Source: Arthrobacter sp. StoSoilA2 (GTDB taxonomy: Bacteria > Actinomycetota > Actinomycetes > Actinomycetales > Micrococcaceae). From it: 64,000 nt of DNA. The number at the start of each line of letters is the position of its first letter. Positions within the stretch are counted from its first letter, which is position 1. The DNA is taken from positions 4,340,001 through 4,404,000 of the forward strand of contig NZ_AP024643.1 of the NCBI RefSeq assembly GCF_019977195.1. Reading direction: 5' to 3'. Positions 33,867 to 42,573 of the stretch are shown one piece after another. The notes beneath the pieces are model-generated. The model had not been told where the DNA came from and did not search any database. It was given only the letters and a program-made list of their open reading frames with translations. The position numbers and the translations under genes were made by a program.

Positions 33867-35189
33867 TTAGCCGCTGACGGCGGCCGTGTCCTGACACTCG
33901 AGCGCGAGCGCCCCCGATACTTCCCGTGCGGCGTCGAGGCCGCTTTCGATGGCCCCATCGATGAAACCTCCCCAACCGTTGGCAAAGTCTGATCCCGCGA
34001 GACGGATTCTGCCCTCGGGCCGCTGAAGTTCCGCCAAGTACTGGGTGAGATAGCCCGTGTAGTGCATGGGCCAGGTGGACCTTGCGTGCTCATCGGCAAC
34101 CCAGTCATGCCCGGCGACGTCGAGCACTTTCAGCCCCGGAACAATGCTGTCCAGGTGTCGTTGCGCGGCGTCGATGTCGTCCACGTCCACGGCGCCGGCG
34201 TCGGGTCCGAAGCAGACGAGGGTGGTGCTGTCGTGGTCGATGTACTCCGCCTGGACGAAGTTCAGTGCCCCTGCCTCAGGGCCAAGAGCGACGAACCGTT
34301 CCTGCCGGCCTTGGACCTTGACCCATAGTTTCGCGCCGCGGCCGGCCTGCCCCTTGGCCGCCGCCTCCCTTTTTCGGGGCGAAAGAGCAGGCCGGATTTC
34401 GAGGTCGTTCAGCACGCTGAGCGGGAGGGCGAGAATGAGCTGCCGGGCTGCGTATTGCTTGCCTCCTTCGGTTGTCACGACCACCCCGGCCTCGTCCTGC
34501 TCGATGGACGCCACATGTTGGTTCAGGCGCAACTGCGCTGCTGAATCGGCCAGGATCGCCTCAGCGAGACGACGTGTTCCGCCGTCGATCTTGAAGCTCG
34601 CGCATGCCTCAAACATGAGCTGCCAGTCACCGCTGGCCACGGCGCACCATCGGAGTGCCTGTGTGTAGGCGGCTTGATCGAGCCTGCCGTTAAAGTTCAA
34701 TGTCCAGAATGATCTCAGGAGCTGGCGCTGGTCCTCGGGCAGTTCCAAGCGATCGATGGCTTCCGAGAGCGTGAGCCCGTCAATGTCCGCCACGTCCGGG
34801 TTGTCCAAAGGAGACCACGGCATGGGGAAGTAGCGCCGTGAGTCGGCCAGGAGCCGGCGATTAGGCGCGTCCAGCAATTCCAGTAAACTCACGGCGTCGC
34901 CCTCGTGTTGGTGGCCGCCCGCCGTCCAATAGGCCTTGGTGAACTCCGGACCAGGAACGGCCTTGATCCCGTAACGCCCCATCTCTGCCCAAACGTACGG
35001 CTGGGTCCAGTGCACCCAGGTGCCGCCGAGTTCCAGGTTTCGTCCAAGGCGCTCGTCGAGATGCGTCCGTCCAGCTATCCGGTCCCTCGCCTCCAGCAGG
35101 ATAGTGGTGTGGCCGCCCTTGGACAGCTCGCGGGCGGCCGTGAGCCCGGCAAAGCCAGCTCCAATAATGATGACGTCGGAGGTTTCCAC
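33867..35189 (-). CDS. FAD-dependent flavin monoamine oxidase family protein
   Basis: A 440-residue flavin oxidase that probably oxidises a primary amine or polyamine. The N-terminal dinucleotide fold VIIIGAGFAGLTAARELSKGGHTTILLEARDRIAGRTH includes the GxGxxG motif and the GGRT-like IAGRT. Next come LGGTWVHWTQP, and near the C-terminus a FAD-binding RIRLAGSDFANGWGGFIDGAIESG. It is the last gene of a permease-MoaF-cupin-oxidase operon, so the permease probably imports its substrate. Confidence 0.88.
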   Translation of the reverse strand: METSDVIIIGAGFAGLTAARELSKGGHTTILLEARDRIAGRTHLDERLGRNLELGGTWVHWTQPYVWAEMGRYGIKAVPGPEFTKAYWTAGGHQHEGDAVSLLELLDAPNRRLLADSRRYFPMPWSPLDNPDVADIDGLTLSEAIDRLELPEDQRQLLRSFWTLNFNGRLDQAAYTQALRWCAVASGDWQLMFEACASFKIDGGTRRLAEAILADSAAQLRLNQHVASIEQDEAGVVVTTEGGKQYAARQLILALPLSVLNDLEIRPALSPRKREAAAKGQAGRGAKLWVKVQGRQERFVALGPEAGALNFVQAEYIDHDSTTLVCFGPDAGAVDVDDIDAAQRHLDSIVPGLKVLDVAGHDWVADEHARSTWPMHYTGYLTQYLAELQRPEGRIRLAGSDFANGWGGFIDGAIESGLDAAREVSGALALECQDTAAVSG

Positions 35190-35202
35190 TTGGCTCCCCC
35201 AC

Positions 35203-35535
35203 TCAGCTGTAAACGAAGAATTCGATGGTCGGCTCGAGGACAGTCCAGCGGGTCATCGCCCCCTTGGAGAGGGAAGCCATGGAACCCTCCGTGAGCTCAA
35301 GGCGCTCTCCTCCCTTAACCTCGATGAGCAGGTGGCCGGAAACGATGTAAATGGTTTCATCCTGGTCAATCGGTAGGTCGAATGGATCCGGTGCCTCCTC
35401 CGGGGTGACTTTCCAGATGCCTCCGCTCAACGACTCATTCCCGTTGTCGCCCGGGCGGCGAAGCCATTGGACGCTGCCGAGCGCAAAGGGTTCAAACGCT
35501 GTGGGGTCAAGATGGGCATGGAAGATCCGGGACAT
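35203..35535 (-). CDS. cupin-domain protein, 110 aa
   Basis: A single cupin barrel: SGGIWKVTPEEAPDPFDLPIDQDETIYIVSGHLLIEVKGGERLELTEGSMASLS, split here over cupin motifs 1 and 2. The first motif has few histidines, so metal binding is doubtful. It resembles the EutQ/DUF861-like small cupins that accompany amine catabolic genes. It lies 13 bp from the oxidase gene and is almost certainly co-transcribed. Its role is unknown. Confidence 0.75.
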   Translation of the reverse strand: MSRIFHAHLDPTAFEPFALGSVQWLRRPGDNGNESLSGGIWKVTPEEAPDPFDLPIDQDETIYIVSGHLLIEVKGGERLELTEGSMASLSKGAMTRWTVLEPTIEFFVYS

Positions 35536-35578
35536 GGTGTTGCTCCTGATTCGTGGGTTGTTCTGCGTTGGTGCGCGA

Positions 35579-36385
35579 CTAGTGCTTGTGGGTGTCCTGG
35601 GGGTAACCCGTGGTGTTCAGAACGCTGAGCCGTGAGTTGAACGGCAGAATCACCGGTTCCGCCGCGGGATCATCCCAACCGAACATCCGGCCTATGGAGC
35701 GCTGTTCCCGAAGGTCAATCAGGAGTACCGCGTCAACCGTCATGACCTTTTCCGTCCAGAAGAAGAGATACAGGTCCTCTGCAACGGCCCAGGTCATGCA
35801 ACGGTCAGTATCAGCCAGTCCTGCTTCCCCTCCGCGCACGCAATGCCACGTGAAGGTTCCTTGGTTCAAATAGATGTGCTCGTAGGTTTCGACGTCGCTG
35901 TAACGGTAGAAGATGCGTTTTCCGATAAGTCCGGGGGAACGTTGGTAGATTGCGTCAGCGGGACCGTTGACGTTGGAGTGCACGAATTCGGTGGTGCAGC
36001 GGACTTTGCTATCCCGGATAACGAATCCGGACACGGCGGTGGTGATGGCACCGGTGTTGTTGTCGAAGATTATGGTGACGTTTTCGGCGTCGGATTTTTC
36101 TTCCTTGTGCTGTCCGCGGACGAAATCGATGATGAAGATGCCGGGACGGGCCTCGATGGCCTTGTAGGTGGCGCTCCCGCTTGAAGTGGGCTCGGACCAT
36201 TCCAGGGTCGTGGCGTCCTGGAAGCGGTACTCGCTGACTTCAGAGTGGTTCGTCGCGAGCCGGAGGGTGGTGCCGGACAACGCGTCCGAGGCCGGCAGGG
36301 TCTGGTCCCCAAAGCCGTCGAGCATTGTTGATACCGGCGGCCATTCTTCTTCGGGGATGTAGTCCTGGAGTTCGGTTGTAATCAC
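35579..36385 (-). CDS. MoaF-like protein
   Basis: A 268-residue protein resembling MoaF, with an N-terminal lipocalin-like half (LSGTTLRLATNHSEVSEYRF, YKAIEARPGIFIIDFVR) and a C-terminal half (GKRIFYRYSDVETYEHIYLN, TWHCVRGGEAGLADTDRC, YLFFWTEKVMTVDAVLLIDL). In Klebsiella moaF belongs to the monoamine-regulated moa operon with tyramine oxidase; despite the name it is not a molybdopterin synthesis enzyme there. The genes around it here, an amine oxidase and a permease, support a role in amine oxidation. Confidence 0.75.
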   Translation of the reverse strand: MITTELQDYIPEEEWPPVSTMLDGFGDQTLPASDALSGTTLRLATNHSEVSEYRFQDATTLEWSEPTSSGSATYKAIEARPGIFIIDFVRGQHKEEKSDAENVTIIFDNNTGAITTAVSGFVIRDSKVRCTTEFVHSNVNGPADAIYQRSPGLIGKRIFYRYSDVETYEHIYLNQGTFTWHCVRGGEAGLADTDRCMTWAVAEDLYLFFWTEKVMTVDAVLLIDLREQRSIGRMFGWDDPAAEPVILPFNSRLSVLNTTGYPQDTHKH

Positions 36386-36424
36386 GTAATTGGCCCTTTC
36401 CTGGGTGTCAGACGATTGAGGTGT

Positions 36425-37876
36425 TCAGACAATTTCGGCGGCGTAGTTGATGGTGGGCTTTTGCGTTCCACGAACCAGGCCGGCCACAAAGAAAAGCGGT
36501 ACGCCAAGGAGGAGCCAGCGTGCTACGTCTCCCGCGCCTCCCAGCAGGACGTCATAGTTGTCCAAGGTCAGGTAGGCGACCACGATGAACGCCAGGAGGG
36601 AGAGCGCTGGCGCGATGACGGTCACCCAGAGGTTGTCCCGAATCCGGTTTTTGGCGAAGTAGGCAAGGATGGCGGCGGAAGTCAGCAGCAGGATGGAGAT
36701 GAAGCCCGCCGTTCCCAGGGCCACGAACCACGCGAAGACGGTGGCCAGGGGATCAGCACCGGCCAGCAGGAACGCACTGATCACTGCCAGGACAACCAGG
36801 GAGTTGACCAGACCCGCGAGGGATGGTGCCCCGGAATTCGAAACAGAAGACAGTTTGGCCGGGAGTGCGCCGGATCGACCGAGCGCAAACAGGTATCGGG
36901 AAAACATGTTGGATAGGCCCAGAAGCATCGCTATGAAGCTGGTGACAACCAGCACCTGCATGGCGACACTGAGCCATGCACCGGCGCTGGCTTCGGCGAG
37001 TTCGAAGATCATGCCGGAGGGATTTTCCGTGGCCACCGCCTGGATGCCGTCGATCCCGATGGAACCTCCAATGGCCCACGTGGAAACAGCGTAGAAAACG
37101 CCGACAAAGGCGATGACAAGGTAGGCAGCCCGCGGGATGGTGCGCCGTGGATTCTTTGCCTCCTCGGCGAAGACTACGGTCGCCTCGAAGCTGGTGAAGC
37201 AGGCAAAGGCGAACAACAGGGAGATCCCAAGGCCCGGCCCAAAAATGTTCTCTCCCGTGAACCCTGCGAAGGTGAAGATTCCAAGCCCTTTCTGGGCTAT
37301 CAGGGAGCCAACCAGCACGGCAACCACCAGCGTTTCGCCGAGGATGAGCACTCCGAGCACCCTCAGGCTGGCGTCCACGCCTTTCATGGTCAGCCAAGTG
37401 GTGAGCGCCAGCACCGCGACAACCCAGAAGTAGACCGGCAACCCAATGCCGGTGAGGCTCTCCACCAGCTGCCCGGCAAAGACGCCGAACTGCGACCACA
37501 GGCCGATTTGGAGGCTGAGATAGGTGAGAATTGCGATTCCAGCGCCGCCTGTAGCCCACTTGGTGCCCAGCCCCTTGGCTATGTACGCAACGAAGCCTCC
37601 GGCATTGGTGATGTGTTGGCTCATTCTGAGGTAGCCCACTGAAAAGAGCGCTACCAACAGGGCGGCTATGACATAGATGACCGGGGTTGCCGGCCCGCTG
37701 GCAGAGAAGATCACGGGACTGGCTCCGACCACGGCTGCCATCGGCGCTGCCGCCGCAATGGCGAAGAAGGCGACGGCTACGACGCCAAGCTTGTCCGCCC
37801 TGAGCCGGACGGGGCCCGCGGCTGGAGCGGAATGTTTGACGCCGTCTACGGCGGCGATCTGGCTGGGTTTGTTCAT
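36425..37876 (-). CDS. APC-family amino acid/amine permease
   Basis: A 483-residue permease with about 12 membrane segments. The start at 37876 gives MNKPSQIAAVDGVKH, with AGGAAAG upstream. Family features are VVGASPVIFSASGPATPVIYVIAAL, HITNAGGFVAYIAKGLG in segment 2 and FACFTSFEATVVFAEEAKNPRRTIPRA in segment 6. It probably imports the amine oxidised by the downstream oxidase. It heads the operon and is divergent from the TetR gene. Confidence 0.87.
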   Translation of the reverse strand: MNKPSQIAAVDGVKHSAPAAGPVRLRADKLGVVAVAFFAIAAAAPMAAVVGASPVIFSASGPATPVIYVIAALLVALFSVGYLRMSQHITNAGGFVAYIAKGLGTKWATGGAGIAILTYLSLQIGLWSQFGVFAGQLVESLTGIGLPVYFWVVAVLALTTWLTMKGVDASLRVLGVLILGETLVVAVLVGSLIAQKGLGIFTFAGFTGENIFGPGLGISLLFAFACFTSFEATVVFAEEAKNPRRTIPRAAYLVIAFVGVFYAVSTWAIGGSIGIDGIQAVATENPSGMIFELAEASAGAWLSVAMQVLVVTSFIAMLLGLSNMFSRYLFALGRSGALPAKLSSVSNSGAPSLAGLVNSLVVLAVISAFLLAGADPLATVFAWFVALGTAGFISILLLTSAAILAYFAKNRIRDNLWVTVIAPALSLLAFIVVAYLTLDNYDVLLGGAGDVARWLLLGVPLFFVAGLVRGTQKPTINYAAEIV

Positions 37877-38003
37877 GAGGCTGTTCTTTCCTAAGTGCAT
37901 TGGCGCCATCGCCACTGCGGAGGGATAGGGAGCCCTGCGGCTGGGGACGAATGCCCGGGCGGCGAGGCTGAAGCTGCTCTTGGTGCGGGAGGTGACGCCC
38001 GCC

Positions 38004-38039
38004 ACACTCAGAACTATACGTTTGTATAGTTCTGAGTGT
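38004..38039. promoter_or_regulatory. TetR operator, 36-bp palindrome
   Basis: ACACTCAGAACTATAC (38004-38019) and its perfect complement (38024-38039) flank a 4-bp GTTT centre. It is the strongest palindrome in the gap between the divergent permease operon and the tetR gene, and its TATAC-GTATA core is typical for TetR proteins. Confidence 0.8.
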
Positions 38040-38083
38040 CAATGGGTTCCCCTCACTGATTTCCACACCGCTAAACTCGCTGT

Positions 38084-38674
38084 ATGAGTCAGGAAGCACG
38101 CAAGTTGCCCTACGGAGACGGCAGGGACGCCTTGCTTTCTGCCGTCGTGGACGTTGTTGGGGAGAAAGGCCTGCGCGGCGTTACCTACCGATCAGTTGCT
38201 GCCCGCGCCGGCGTCAACCACGCCTTGGTCACCCACCACTTCGGCTCCATTGAGGGACTCCTCGCCGCCACCATGGAGTGGTCAGTTCAACGGTCCATCG
38301 AGGAAACCGGGCTGGCAGGGATCGCGGACTTTGATGAGGCTTTTGCCGACTCGCTCATAGCCACGGTCTCCGCGGAACCGGAGCTGCAGCTGTTCCAGTT
38401 CGAAATGATCCTCGAGTCCAGGCGCAATCCACAGATTCGCGCCATGGTTGAACGGCTGTACGCGAATTATGTGGGCACGGTGGAAGAAGCACTGAGCCAA
38501 CGGGGGCTCGATACCAGCGGCGAAGCGTCGCTTGCCATCTTCGCTGCCCTGGACGGCCTCATGCTTCAATTCCTCACCATCAGCGATGCCACCAAAATCC
38601 GCTCGGCTGTTACCCAGGTCGGTCGGCTGATATCCGCACTCGAGGCCACGAACGGGCCGGCGGCCAGCAAATAG
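38084..38674 (+). CDS. TetR-family regulator
   Basis: A 196-residue repressor with the N-terminal HTH GRDALLSAVVDVVGEKGLRGVTYRSVAARAGVNHALVTHHFG split over residues 11-52. The C-terminal ligand domain has no named signature but resembles the BetI/PuuR-like group with LFQFEMILESRRNP. It is divergent from the amine operon, and the 36-bp palindrome between them is the likely operator for both. The ligand is probably the amine or its aldehyde. Confidence 0.88.
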   Translation: MSQEARKLPYGDGRDALLSAVVDVVGEKGLRGVTYRSVAARAGVNHALVTHHFGSIEGLLAATMEWSVQRSIEETGLAGIADFDEAFADSLIATVSAEPELQLFQFEMILESRRNPQIRAMVERLYANYVGTVEEALSQRGLDTSGEASLAIFAALDGLMLQFLTISDATKIRSAVTQVGRLISALEATNGPAASK

Positions 38675-38714
38675 CGCGCGACGTCGACGCTCAGGTGAGT
38701 GCCGACGTCGCGCG
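38675..38714. repeat. palindromic repeat family 2, copy 2
   Basis: The arms at 38675-38693 and 38696-38714 match at 17 of 19 positions and share the CGACGTCG...CTCA/TGAGTGCCGACGTCG core with the copy at 33811. It starts directly after the tetR stop codon and may act as its terminator. Confidence 0.75.
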
Positions 38715-38819
38715 TTGAGTGTCCGTATGACGGAACTCTCGCCAGAAAACGCTTACTCACCGCGGCGATGTGGCTAGGCTGTTGTTCGTGACCCAACGCT
38801 TCCCCGCCCGCACGCCCTC

Positions 38820-39746
38820 ATGATCGGCGTCCTGTCCGGGTTCTTCGTGGTGTGGGCCATCATCCTGGTGGGCATGTTCGTCGGGCGCCGCGGGATCCTG
38901 GGTGAGAATGCCCGCTCCGTGTTGAGCTCGTTGACGTTCTTCGTCGCAAGCCCGGCCCTGCTGTTTGAAACCCTGAGCAAGGCGAAGCTGCACGAGGTGT
39001 TTGCCGCTCCCTTGCTGGTCACCGCGGTGGGGGCCATGATCACGGGGCTGCTGTTTTTCCTGATCGTAAAGTTCTGGCTGAAGCGCTCTATGCCCGAGGC
39101 CCTGATGTCGTCTATGAGTTCTTCATTGGCGAACTCCGCGAACCTTGGCATCCCCATTGCGGTGTTTGTCCTGGGTGACGCGAGCTACGTTGCGCCGCTG
39201 CTGATCTTCCAGCTCGCGTTCTTCACTCCCCTGTACTTGATGGCCTTGGACGCGAGCACGAGTACGCACCGCACCACTCCCCTGCGTTTCCTGCTGATGA
39301 TCGTGAAGAACCCGATGATCGTGGGCTCGGGGCTTGGACTTCTGGTGGCAGGAACGGGTTTCCAGGTACCGACGCTCATTCTGGAGCCGATCCACCTGAT
39401 TGGGGGCGCTGCGATTCCGGCCATGTTGATGGCGTTCGGTATGAGCCTGAATGGGTCAAGGCCTTTGCAGAAGGATGCCGGCCGCCGCCTGGACACTTTG
39501 CTGGCCAGCGGGTTCAAGCTGTTCGTGCACCCTTCAATCGCTTACGTTTTTGCCCGTTTTGCCTTGGGGATGGACGGCCACGCGCTGTTCGCCGTGGTGG
39601 TGACGGCAGCACTCCCTACGGCCCAGAACGTGTTCGTCGCCGCCACCCGCTACCGTGCGGGCGTCACCGTTGCTAAGGACACCGTGCTCATCACGACAAT
39701 CGTCGCCGTGCCCGCGATGATCGCCGTGGCACTGCTCCTCACCTAA
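38820..39746 (+). CDS. AEC-family transporter
   Basis: A 308-residue membrane protein with about 10 hydrophobic segments, of the auxin efflux carrier/malate permease family: SGFFVVWAIILVGMFVGRRG at the start, SSLANSANLGIPIAVFVLGD with the family N-x-x-N-x-GIP motif, and AALPTAQNVFVAATRY near the end with the second conserved segment. Members export organic acids or malate; the substrate is unknown here. It is followed by palindromic repeat copy 2 of family 1, which lies between it and the convergent GH15 gene. Confidence 0.85.
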   Translation: MIGVLSGFFVVWAIILVGMFVGRRGILGENARSVLSSLTFFVASPALLFETLSKAKLHEVFAAPLLVTAVGAMITGLLFFLIVKFWLKRSMPEALMSSMSSSLANSANLGIPIAVFVLGDASYVAPLLIFQLAFFTPLYLMALDASTSTHRTTPLRFLLMIVKNPMIVGSGLGLLVAGTGFQVPTLILEPIHLIGGAAIPAMLMAFGMSLNGSRPLQKDAGRRLDTLLASGFKLFVHPSIAYVFARFALGMDGHALFAVVVTAALPTAQNVFVAATRYRAGVTVAKDTVLITTIVAVPAMIAVALLLT

Positions 39747-39759
39747 TCGCCCCGCCTCC

Positions 39760-39825
39760 CCCAACTAGGTCGCAGTTGAGCGCGTTTTGGGCGCTCAAAA
39801 CGCGCTCAACTGCGACTCAGTTGGG
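39760..39825. repeat. palindromic repeat family 1, copy 2
   Basis: A 66-bp near-perfect palindrome with ends CCCAAC/GTTGGG, arms CGCAGTTGAGCGCG and its complement, and a central TTTTGGGCGCTCAAAA. It lies between the convergent AEC and GH15 genes. It is the best-preserved of three copies. Confidence 0.9.
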
Positions 39826-42462
39826 CTACTCCACGTCTGCGCTGGCCAGGTAATGGTCCAGGAGCTGTGCACACCGGATGAAGCCCAGGTGCGAGTACGC
39901 CTGCGGGTGGTTCCCCAGATGCGTTTCCGAGGCAGGATCGTACTCCTCCGGCAGCAGGCCAGTAGGACCAAACAAAGCCACCAGCTGGTTGAACAGTTCC
40001 AGGGCATCGTCCAAGCGGCCAACAGCAAGGTACGCCTCGATCAGCCAGGTAGTACAGATGTGGAAGCCGCCCTCCAAACCCGGCAGGCCGTCGTCGTACC
40101 TGTACCTAAAGACGGTGGGACCCACCCGCAATTCGCGCTCAACAGCCGTTACGGTATCCAGGAACCGCTGGTCCTGGACATCCAGCAGGCCGGACAAGCC
40201 GATATGCAGCACTGCGGCATCCAGGTCGGGGCTGTCGTACGCCACGGTGTAGGACCGTGCGGACTCGTCCCAGCCCTTCCGCAGGACTTCCTTCCGGATC
40301 CTGGCGGCTGTCGGCGCCCAGTCCTCGTGTGGCACACGACCATGCAAAGCAGCAGCCCGCAAGGCCCTGTCCAGCGTCACCCAACACATGACCTTTGTGT
40401 AAACGTGGTGCCGTGGCGGTCGGCGCGCTTCCCAGATTCCGTGGTCCGGCTCGTGCCAGCGGGCAATGACGGCGTGGGCCATCTGCTCCATCAGGAACCA
40501 ATGCTCATCCGGCAGGTACCCGCGCCGCTCGCCAAGATCATGAATCAGCTCGGCAATCGGCCCGAAGACGTCCAGCTGCACCTGGTGGTCCGCAGCGTTC
40601 CCGATCCTCACCGGACGCGAACCGGCGTAGCCTGGAAGGCTCTCGACGATCGCTTCCGTGGACAGCGGGGCACCGGTCACCGAGTACAGCGGGTGGAGCC
40701 ACTCCGGCCCGGGCGCAGTTTCCAGGATGCGGCCAAGCCAACGAAGGAACCCGTCGGCCTCGTCCGTAGAGCCCAAGCTCACCAAGGAATTTACGGTCAT
40801 GGACCCGTCGCGAAGCCAGCAATACCGGTAGTCCCAGTTGCGCGTCCCGCCAATTCCCTCCGGCAAGGAGGTAGTTGGCGCCGCAAGGACAGCACCCGTG
40901 GGCTCATGCACCAGCGACCTCAGAACCAGCGCCGAGCGCCGCACCAGCGCGGTCTTGATGGTGGGCAGCTGCAGCGTCCTGACCCACTCCCGGGCGGACT
41001 GCCCGACGGCGGCACGCCGCGCCGGCTCTCCAACCGGGTCCGCGGGTGGCGGCTCTGTGTCTCCGCAGCGCAGGTTCAGCACAACGGGACCATATTGCAG
41101 CGGCACTTCCGCGGTGGCAGTGGCGTACCTGCCGTCGCTGGTGAGCTGGAAGGCAACCCCGGGCGCCGAGAGGATGATGGGATCCGAGGTGCCCATGATG
41201 TGGACTTCCTCGCCACGGATCTCCATGCTGAACGGGGCAGTGGCATAGTCCGGCCGGGGCGCGAAGACTATCCGGGCCGTGCCCGTGCCGGACAGAACAC
41301 GGACCAGGCTGGTGATGCCTTCAGGCGCGGGCTCAAGATAGTCCGTCACCGTGACGTCGGCCCAACGGGTCTCCACGATCATGGTGTTGTCCACATAGCG
41401 CTGGGCGAGTACCTGCGAGGGTTTGACTGGCTCGATGCTGAAGTGGCCTGCTGGCTCTCCGCCCAGGATATGGGCAAACAGGGACCCCGAGTCCGGCAGG
41501 GGGTGGGTCATCCAGCAAACCTTGGCGTCAGGGGTGAGCAACGCCGTCGACGTGCCATTCCCGATCATCGAATGCCGCTCGAGCCCCACGGCGTCCTCGC
41601 CGAACAGCCACGCCCGCCGCAGTTCGAACAACAAAGCCAGCACGCGTGCAAAGGCTTCCGGGTCCGGAATGGTGTGTGCCGCCGTCGTACTCCCGGGCCC
41701 GACGTGAAGGCCCAGGTCAGGACCGCGCAAAGTGGCGAGCGCCTTTTCGTCGCTTTCGGCGTCGCCCGCGTAAAGGGCAGCGCTCACACCCAGGCGCGAG
41801 CGAAGCTGCTCCAGGGCCTGGCCCTTGGCCGGTTCCTCAACGGTAAGGTCCAGCACGGAGCCGTCGATGATGAAGTAGAGCCCGTACTCAATGGCAATCT
41901 GCTGGGAACGGAAGATGACGCGTTCCACCACTTCCGGCGTCGCGGGCCGGGTGTGGACAGCAACGCCCACCGGCTTGCGGACGATGCTGATGCCTTTCTC
42001 GAAGGCGACCGCTTCAGTCAATGCCGTGGCCACCTGCTGGAGCAGGGTTTCCGTGGCCAGGGACAGGGTGTACGCATAGCCCATGTCGAACTCCACGCCG
42101 TGGGAGCCCACCAAATGAACTTCGGCCGGCAGCCTGGACACTGCAGCAAGGTCGCGCAATGACCGGCCGGAAATGATGGCGGTATGCGTATTGGGAAGTG
42201 CTGCGAGCGCACGGAGAGCCACAGCGGCACTGTCCAGCGGCAGGGTCTCGGTGGAGGTCCCTTCAGCTGAGCAAAGAGTGCCGCCATAGTTGCACGCCAC
42301 CAGCAGGCCCGGGACGCGCGCAATGGCCCTAAGCTCCGCCATCAACTGCGGTGTGATGCCCTGCTGCGCGTCCGTCCGGAGCAAGGTCCGGAGCAGGCCA
42401 AGCGGCAACGAGTTCATCAGCAGCGCGGAGTCAGCGGCTGATTGGTTTAAGGGCGTAGGCAT
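39826..42462 (-). CDS. trehalose-phosphatase-like domain fused to GH15 family glucoamylase/trehalase domain
   Basis: An 878-residue fusion. Residues about 40-270 are HAD/OtsB-like (LLVACNYGGTLCSAE, AIISGRSLRDLAAVSRLPAEVHLVGSHGVEFD, GDAESDEKAL). The DxDGT motif that carries the nucleophile and acid/base Asp reads NYGGT (residues 58-62), so phosphatase activity is probably lost. Residues about 285-878 are GH15: NWDYRYCWLRDGSMTVNSL, GIWEARRPPRHHVYTK with the likely acid Glu, and GLLPEEYDP with the likely base Glu. Actinobacterial GH15 members include trehalases, so trehalose breakdown is plausible. The start at 42462 has GGAAGGA upstream. Confidence 0.87.
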   Translation of the reverse strand: MPTPLNQSAADSALLMNSLPLGLLRTLLRTDAQQGITPQLMAELRAIARVPGLLVACNYGGTLCSAEGTSTETLPLDSAAVALRALAALPNTHTAIISGRSLRDLAAVSRLPAEVHLVGSHGVEFDMGYAYTLSLATETLLQQVATALTEAVAFEKGISIVRKPVGVAVHTRPATPEVVERVIFRSQQIAIEYGLYFIIDGSVLDLTVEEPAKGQALEQLRSRLGVSAALYAGDAESDEKALATLRGPDLGLHVGPGSTTAAHTIPDPEAFARVLALLFELRRAWLFGEDAVGLERHSMIGNGTSTALLTPDAKVCWMTHPLPDSGSLFAHILGGEPAGHFSIEPVKPSQVLAQRYVDNTMIVETRWADVTVTDYLEPAPEGITSLVRVLSGTGTARIVFAPRPDYATAPFSMEIRGEEVHIMGTSDPIILSAPGVAFQLTSDGRYATATAEVPLQYGPVVLNLRCGDTEPPPADPVGEPARRAAVGQSAREWVRTLQLPTIKTALVRRSALVLRSLVHEPTGAVLAAPTTSLPEGIGGTRNWDYRYCWLRDGSMTVNSLVSLGSTDEADGFLRWLGRILETAPGPEWLHPLYSVTGAPLSTEAIVESLPGYAGSRPVRIGNAADHQVQLDVFGPIAELIHDLGERRGYLPDEHWFLMEQMAHAVIARWHEPDHGIWEARRPPRHHVYTKVMCWVTLDRALRAAALHGRVPHEDWAPTAARIRKEVLRKGWDESARSYTVAYDSPDLDAAVLHIGLSGLLDVQDQRFLDTVTAVERELRVGPTVFRYRYDDGLPGLEGGFHICTTWLIEAYLAVGRLDDALELFNQLVALFGPTGLLPEEYDPASETHLGNHPQAYSHLGFIRCAQLLDHYLASADVE

Positions 42463-42573
42463 AGCGGATCCTTCCACTGCAGATAGCTATAGTCTCCGCC
42501 TGTGGAGTTTCGGCGTCATGCCTGAATCATTGCAAATGCGTAAAGCTTTCGAATTTATTTTCGATGCCGGGCC

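Noticed and set aside
39787..42162. 791-codon plus-strand ORF
   Set aside because: It lies antisense to the GH15 fusion, which has clear domains. Long antisense ORFs are common in GC-rich DNA.
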